NCBI GenBank assembly: GCA_018725345.1 | Contig: QLUI01000060.1 | Location: 1 to 8,475 of the forward strand | Direction: 5' to 3' | DNA from: Bacillota bacterium | GTDB taxonomy: Bacteria > Bacillota > Dethiobacteria > Dethiobacterales > Dethiobacteraceae | DNA length: 8,475 nt | Shown here: piece after piece, positions 5,054 through 8,475 of the stretch | Numbering within the stretch: the stretch's first letter is position 1 | Layout: every line of letters starts with the position of its first letter | Notes under the pieces: model-generated | What the model was told of the DNA's origin: nothing | The model's database searches: none | What the model saw: only the letters and a program-made list of their open reading frames with translations | Position numbers and translations under genes: made by a program

Positions 5054-6109
5054 TCATACGTTAAAACGAAAATTGATGATATCTCCGTCTTTAACCAAAT
5101 ATTCCTTTCCTTCCAGACGCAGTTTTCCTTGCTCACGTGCGATTTTCAGCGAGCCGCCCAACGCCAGAAAATCAACATAGTTTATCACCTCGGCACGAAT
5201 GAACCCGCGTTCAATATCGGAGTGTATTTTGCCTGCCGCTTTTTTAGCCGATGTCCCGGACGCGATAGTCCAAGCACGAACTTCGTCTTCGCCTACCGTA
5301 AAAAAAGAAATCAAATCGAGCAGTCGGTAAGCAGCGCTGGCGAAACGGGCGATGCCTGATTGAGTTAGGCCGTACTCAGCAAGAAAAACAGCTTGTTCCT
5401 GCCTGTTCATCTGGTTGATTTCCACTTCCAGGCTGCCGCAAAACTCCACCAGCGGATAACCGTTTTCTTCAGAGAGTGCCTGCAGGCTAGCACGTCCTTC
5501 ATAGGCTAAACTTTGCAGTTGTTCCTCGTCAAGATTAATTGCCACCAATACAGGGCGGGAGGAGAGGAAAGCATAGTTTTTCAAAACAGGCTCATCGTCT
5601 GCTCCCCAAGAACCTGCAAAGATAGGCTTTGTCTCTTCCAACAATTCATGGCATCTCTTTAAGACTCGTTCTTCGTCTGCTGTACGCTTTTTATCCTTGT
5701 TGCGGGCAAGAATAGTTTCTACCTGACAAAGATCGCTTAAAATCATTTCATGCAAAAAGTCGGAAAAGGCTACGTCCGGCGCCACAGGTGATTTAGGCCA
5801 AGGTACGGACTGATCAGCATGTGCGCGTACAACAACCGCTAGAGCATCACATGCTTTTAAGCGGCTGGCAGTCTCCCCCGTAAGTTCGCAGCCGCTGCCA
5901 AGGGAGGGAAAGTCGGCGCATTCAACGGTGGCGTATGTAGTTTTTTTGGGTTTGAAAATCTTTACCAGTTCTTCTATCCGGTCATCAGGAACTCGCGCTG
6001 CTCCCTGGAGTACGGATCCTTTGCTGCCAATCCTGGAGGAAACTCCTGTCAACAGCTGAAAAAGAATAGTTTTACCAGATAAAGACGGTCCGATAATGCC
6101 AATTTTCAT
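5054..6109 (-). CDS. Divergent YchF-family P-loop NTPase with TGS (DUF933) domain
   Basis: A 351-residue soluble protein of the Obg-like/YchF family, whose known members bind ATP or GTP and associate with ribosomes. The Walker A loop is GPSLSGKT (7-14). VPDDRIEELVKIFKPKKTTYA (40-60) matches YchF closely. The switch II position, DIAGLVKGA in classic YchF, here is DFPSLGSG (66-73), lacking the DxxG glycine. The G4 position reads NLDE (192-195), closer to the NxxE of ATP-binding YchF than to the GTPase NKxD. The C-terminal TGS domain is intact: SFFTVGEDEVRAWTIASGTS (268-287), AAGKIHSDIERGFIRAEV and VKDGDIINFRFNV. The start at 6109 is fixed by GAGGTGG 8 nt upstream and by the promoter; a longer reading from 6133 would begin upstream of the predicted transcript. 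It is probably a paralogue of the housekeeping ychF, with changed nucleotide chemistry. Confidence 0.88.
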   Translation of the reverse strand: MKIGIIGPSLSGKTILFQLLTGVSSRIGSKGSVLQGAARVPDDRIEELVKIFKPKKTTYATVECADFPSLGSGCELTGETASRLKACDALAVVVRAHADQSVPWPKSPVAPDVAFSDFLHEMILSDLCQVETILARNKDKKRTADEERVLKRCHELLEETKPIFAGSWGADDEPVLKNYAFLSSRPVLVAINLDEEQLQSLAYEGRASLQALSEENGYPLVEFCGSLEVEINQMNRQEQAVFLAEYGLTQSGIARFASAAYRLLDLISFFTVGEDEVRAWTIASGTSAKKAAGKIHSDIERGFIRAEVINYVDFLALGGSLKIAREQGKLRLEGKEYLVKDGDIINFRFNV

Positions 6110-6133
6110 TTTCTTTTCCACCTCACGATACAC

Positions 6134-6162
6134 ATCATAGCGCAGGCACAGCCTGCTGTCAA
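6134..6162 (-). promoter_or_regulatory. Sigma-A promoter of the YchF-like gene
   Basis: On the minus strand, TTGACA (6162-6157) is a perfect -35 box, the spacer is exactly 17 bp, and TATGAT (6139-6134) is a 5-of-6 -10 box. Transcription should start near 6127, leaving a leader of about 18 nt that begins only a few bases before the GAGGTGG ribosome site. Confidence 0.88.
6142..6156. promoter_or_regulatory. Inverted repeat in the promoter spacer, candidate operator
   Basis: GCAGGC, ACA, GCCTGC is a perfect 6-bp inverted repeat filling almost the whole spacer between the -35 and -10 boxes. A protein bound here would block RNA polymerase or, as with MerR-type regulators, act on the spacer, although the spacer has the normal 17-bp length. 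No regulator gene lies next to it. Confidence 0.5.
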
Positions 6163-6259
6163 CAGTGCCTAACGGTACAGGTAACGCTGATTTTCTTAAA
6201 ATTTATATCTTCAATAAAATAGCTGGTCAAACCAATCTGCTAATCGGAAGGAGAAATCA

Positions 6260-7024
6260 ATGGAAGAGATTTTACAGGCCCTGTTGCGTGGCGAAATAGA
6301 TATGGATACTGCCAAACAGAAGCTTAATGTGCTGCAAATCATGGAGATAGGCAATATAGCTAAACTCGACGTCAACAGAGCCAGGCGGACGGGAGCGCCG
6401 GAAGCGATTCTGGCGCATGACAAAGAAACGGAAGATGTTTGTCGGCTTTCTCTGGCCATGGCTGAAGCAAGCGGCTATGCTTTGATTACCAGAGCCAAAG
6501 AAAGCGATTTTGCCGCTCTGGAAAAATCGGTGCCGGAAGGGTATGAACTGGAAATAAACCGCAAAGCCAGAACTTGTCTACTCAAACGCCGGGAGCATGT
6601 TTTCGCGCAATCCGGCCGGGTAGGCGTGCTGGCTGCCGGGACAGCTGATATCGGTGTGGCTGAGGAAGTTGTTGTCACTGCCCGGGTTATGGGCTGCGAG
6701 GTGAGCAGAGCTTACGATGTAGGAGTTGCCGGCATCCATCGGCTGTACGGGCCGCTGACAGAAATGTTGGAACAAGGGGTATCCGCTATGGTGGTAGTGG
6801 CAGGAATGGACGCTGTGCTGCCCATCGTCGTCTCCAGTCATGTCAGCGTGCCGGTCATCGGCGTACCGACTTCGGTAGGCTACGGTATGGGCAAGGATGG
6901 CCTAGCCGGGCTTATGACCATGTTGCAGACATGTTCTCCGGGACTTGCGGTCGTAAACATTGACAATGGGTTTGGCGCCGGTGTTTTTGCCTCGCTGATT
7001 GCCAGGCAGTCCAGAAAAAGATAA
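6260..7024 (+). CDS. larB: LarB, pyridinium-3,5-biscarboxylic acid mononucleotide synthase
   Basis: First enzyme of nickel-pincer nucleotide synthesis: it carboxylates the pyridine ring of nicotinic acid adenine dinucleotide and hydrolyses the phosphoanhydride to give P2CMN and AMP. The 254-residue length is normal. The N-terminal part (1-110) is LarB-specific (EILQALLRGEIDMDTAKQKL, then LDVNRARRTGAPEAILA). The C-terminal part (119-250) is PurE-like: GRVGVLAAGTADIGVAEE, AYDVGVAGIHRL, VVVAGMDAVLPIVV, PTSVGYG, then CSPGLAVVNIDNGFGAG. Cys224 in this last block corresponds to the Cys I recall as forming the substrate adduct in L. plantarum LarB. AAGGAG (6247-6252) lies 7 nt before ATG. The partners larC and larE, and larA, are not adjacent. 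It is divergent from the YchF-like gene; no convincing promoter was found in the AT-rich stretch before it. Confidence 0.95.
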   Translation: MEEILQALLRGEIDMDTAKQKLNVLQIMEIGNIAKLDVNRARRTGAPEAILAHDKETEDVCRLSLAMAEASGYALITRAKESDFAALEKSVPEGYELEINRKARTCLLKRREHVFAQSGRVGVLAAGTADIGVAEEVVVTARVMGCEVSRAYDVGVAGIHRLYGPLTEMLEQGVSAMVVVAGMDAVLPIVVSSHVSVPVIGVPTSVGYGMGKDGLAGLMTMLQTCSPGLAVVNIDNGFGAGVFASLIARQSRKR

Positions 7025-7045
7025 ATCTGGCGATGATTCCCAGAT
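7025..7045 (+). terminator. Weak terminator candidate after larB
   Basis: ATCTGG (7025-7030) pairs with CCAGAT (7040-7045) immediately after the larB stop and is followed by AGTTTT. The stem is only 6 bp with a 9-nt loop, so this is a weak candidate. Confidence 0.3.
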
Positions 7046-7091
7046 AGTTTTAACAGCTCCGTATGGCTGCGATTTTAATAAAGTTTGAGGT

Positions 7092-7304
7092 TTATAAGGA
7101 AAACCCAATATTTACAGTGGCACCAATTACAGCTATACGGTCAGTTGTGTAGCCGCTTGAACGGCCGCTTTTTCTTACCAAAAGTGCCAGTTCTGCCTCG
7201 GCTAAGCCGCTGACAGCGCCGATGCTTAAAACTTCACTTTTTACGGTGTTTGGTGCGAGCGGCTTAGCCAAAGCAGCATCCAACTGAACTATCTTTTTAT
7301 CCAT
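7092..7304 (-). CDS. Hypothetical 70-residue protein, possibly a fragment
   Basis: An open frame with ATG at 7304-7302, preceded by GGGGTGA with 3-5 nt spacing, and ending in TAA at 7094-7092. I do not recognise it with confidence. The first half (KKIVQLDAALAKPLAPNTV) is followed by GLAEAELALLVRKSG and SSGYTTDRIAVIGATVNIG. The last part faintly recalls the ATGTxTDxIxV motif of adenosylcobinamide amidohydrolase (CbiZ), in which case this would be a degraded piece of a protein of about 200 residues or more. It has no Cys, no transmembrane segment and no signal peptide. It lies convergent to larB and divergent from the TPR gene. It could be a small real gene, a remnant or chance; the ribosome site and ordinary codon use favour the first two. 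Confidence 0.4.
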   Translation of the reverse strand: MDKKIVQLDAALAKPLAPNTVKSEVLSIGAVSGLAEAELALLVRKSGRSSGYTTDRIAVIGATVNIGFSL

Positions 7305-7476
7305 CACTTCACCCCGTCCGGCGTACTTTTTGTATCTTTTATCGTATGCGGAGAGCTGGAGGAAGTGCAAAAATTTAAACTTCTAAAAGGAATCTTGACT
7401 ATATTAGCAGAAATAACCGCTTTAGAAGTATAAAGAGGAATCCAGGCGAGATATTTGCTAACAGGAGGGACATTGT
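7305..7476. other. Intergenic region before the TPR gene, no further gene seen
   Basis: This 172-nt stretch is AT-rich and holds the upstream region of the 70-residue minus-strand ORF and of the TPR gene. A TTGACT at 7395-7400 has no matching -10 box at 16-18 nt, and a TATAAA at 7429-7434 has no -35 box. Only the AGGAGGG ribosome site at 7463-7469 can be supported. Confidence 0.5.
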
Positions 7477-8418
7477 TTGGGATTACGCTTGTTCTGGGAG
7501 GTAAGTGAGGGGGAACTTTTTAAGTTTACAAAAGTACTTGTTTTACCGTTACGCCGTAACCGGTTTAAACATATTGCGGGGAAAATCATCCCGGCCGAAA
7601 TGCAGTTAGGAACCGGCTTTGCAAGTGGCTACGATGAAAACAGTCAACAAAAAGAAACTTTGCTTAGAGATGTATTTGCCAGGCGGGTATTAGATAAAAG
7701 CAAACGGCGCTTTCTAGCAGCTTCCCGCCTACTGCTAGAAGAAAGAACAGAGTGGGCAGCTGAATTGTTCCGTAAAATTACAGTCAGAGACGAAACGCAG
7801 GCTGACGCATTTTTTGCTTTGGCTCTTTGTTGCCTTGACCCGCAAGAACAGTTGCAGGCGATGGAGCAGACTTTATTACTTAGAAAGGAATATACGCGGT
7901 TAAGCAAAGAGGCTGGGGTGGCGTTTTGTGCTGTCTTTTCCGGCTGTGATGGCCGACAGATACGTGTGATGAACGACTTCCAGGGGCTTGAATTATTGGC
8001 AGCGGAAACTTTTCAAAATCACGGAAAGCTGGAAGAGGCATGGCGTTTGCTTGAACATTCCCAGTATGCTGATTCAGATATTTTCCGTTTTTCTCGCGGC
8101 GAATTGCTCTTAAAACAACAGCACTATGAGGAAGCTATCGACGTGTTGAAACGGCTCAAAACTGACCCGCATTTAGTAAATCAGGCTTTTTATCTTATGG
8201 GTTTGGCTTTAGAAAAACTTGGTTATCACTCCACCGCCATACAAGTCTACCGTGGTTGCTTAAGAACCGAAAAAATTAGCAGACGGTTGGAACTAGCGAT
8301 TCGCCTGCAGCTGGTCGCCCTATTGGAACGCGAAGAAAAAATGCGGTTAGCAGAACGGGAAAGAGAACTACTGACTGCTTTGGAGCAACTTCTAAAGCTG
8401 GAGCAGCAAAAACCGTAA
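7477..8418 (+). CDS. Tetratricopeptide-repeat protein of unknown function
   Basis: A 313-residue soluble, Leu/Glu/Lys-rich helical protein. TPR-like helix pairs can be seen at about 168-198 (GLELLAAETFQNHGKLEEAWRL), 202-231 (FRFSRGELLLKQQHYEEAIDVL) and 235-265 (NQAFYLMGLALEKLGYHSTA), with a weaker one at about 107-137. The last 45 residues (270-310) are a charged helix, perhaps a coiled coil. The first 60 residues (LFWEVSEGELFKFTKVLVLP and the basic stretch after it) are not TPR and are unrecognised. There is no clear signal peptide. The start is TTG at 7477, chosen because AGGAGGG (7463-7469) lies 7 nt upstream and no ATG or GTG is nearby in frame. TPR proteins are usually scaffolds; the partner cannot be told from the neighbours. 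The gene ends inside a strong terminator. Confidence 0.75.
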   Translation: MGLRLFWEVSEGELFKFTKVLVLPLRRNRFKHIAGKIIPAEMQLGTGFASGYDENSQQKETLLRDVFARRVLDKSKRRFLAASRLLLEERTEWAAELFRKITVRDETQADAFFALALCCLDPQEQLQAMEQTLLLRKEYTRLSKEAGVAFCAVFSGCDGRQIRVMNDFQGLELLAAETFQNHGKLEEAWRLLEHSQYADSDIFRFSRGELLLKQQHYEEAIDVLKRLKTDPHLVNQAFYLMGLALEKLGYHSTAIQVYRGCLRTEKISRRLELAIRLQLVALLEREEKMRLAERERELLTALEQLLKLEQQKP

Positions 8419-8454
8419 CAACCAGACTATTCACAGCCGGTTGTTACGGTTTTT
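8408..8454 (+). terminator. Rho-independent terminator of the TPR gene
   Basis: Arms 8408-8423 and 8439-8454 are perfectly complementary over 16 bp, with a 15-nt loop and a T-run (8450-8454, then CTTCTT). The stop codon TAA (8416-8418) lies inside the left arm. A further short pairing of GCAGC (8403-8407 region) with GCTGC (8461-8465) is possible across a bulge. The A-run of the left arm makes it usable in both directions. Confidence 0.9.
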
Positions 8455-8475
8455 CTTCTTGCTGCATAGGAAATT

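Noticed and set aside
6110..6133. Start of the YchF-like gene at 6133
   Set aside because: The promoter predicts transcription from about 6127, and GAGGTGG is placed for the ATG at 6109.
7000..7091. Short plus-strand frame ending at TGA about 7084 (IVLTAPYGCDFNKV) as a larC remnant
   Set aside because: The resemblance to LarC is not specific and the frame is too short to support.
7395..7434. TTGACT and TATAAA as a promoter for the TPR gene
   Set aside because: The spacing is 28 nt, far from 16-18, and neither box has a partner at the right distance.

Overview
The window looks like chromosomal DNA from an anaerobic, endospore-forming member of the Bacillota (Clostridia or Negativicutes type). 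The evidence is an alpha/beta-type small acid-soluble spore protein gene behind a sigma-G-like promoter, a forespore-type endonuclease IV, FliK-like and FlhB-like partners of the YlqG/YlqH type, strong GGAGG-type ribosome binding sites and GTG/TTG starts. No rRNA, tRNA, CRISPR array, insertion sequence or prophage gene was seen. The species cannot be named from sequence reading alone.

Left part (1-2435): a minus-strand OsmC-family gene runs off the left edge and has an in-frame TGA at codon 8, where relatives as I recall them have Trp. Divergent from it is a tightly coupled pair: psuG (pseudouridine-5'-phosphate glycosidase) and a DUF1786 protein with an ASKHA-type N-terminal phosphate-binding motif, overlapping by 8 nt. 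The pair ends in a perfect 16-bp hairpin whose loop holds the stop codon.

Middle (2434-5031): a minus-strand 46-residue fragment matching the N-terminus of Fe/Mn superoxide dismutase-like proteins converges on that hairpin. It is followed by a plausible remnant of a membrane protein C-terminus. Then comes a sporulation unit: sigma-G-like promoter, SASP gene, and nfo with all nine metal ligands. Directly after nfo lies an antisense remnant of an ADP-forming acyl-CoA synthetase, and then the FliK-like and FlhB-C-like pair.

Right part (5054-8475): a minus-strand divergent YchF-family P-loop NTPase has a textbook sigma-A promoter (TTGACA, 17 bp, TATGAT) with a perfect inverted repeat in its spacer. 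Divergent from it is larB (nickel-pincer cofactor synthesis) with no larC or larE beside it. A 70-residue minus-strand ORF of uncertain identity and a TPR-repeat protein follow; the latter ends in a strong terminator whose stem contains the stop codon.

Two themes stand out. First, intact housekeeping and sporulation genes are separated by fragments of broken genes (OsmC with a stop, SOD N-terminus, membrane protein tail, acyl-CoA synthetase piece, possibly a CbiZ-like piece), which suggests continuing gene loss. Second, several pairings make functional predictions: SASP with Nfo in one forespore operon (spore DNA protection plus repair), and DUF1786 with PsuG where a pseudouridine kinase would be expected. 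I see no clear multi-gene novel defence or mobile system.
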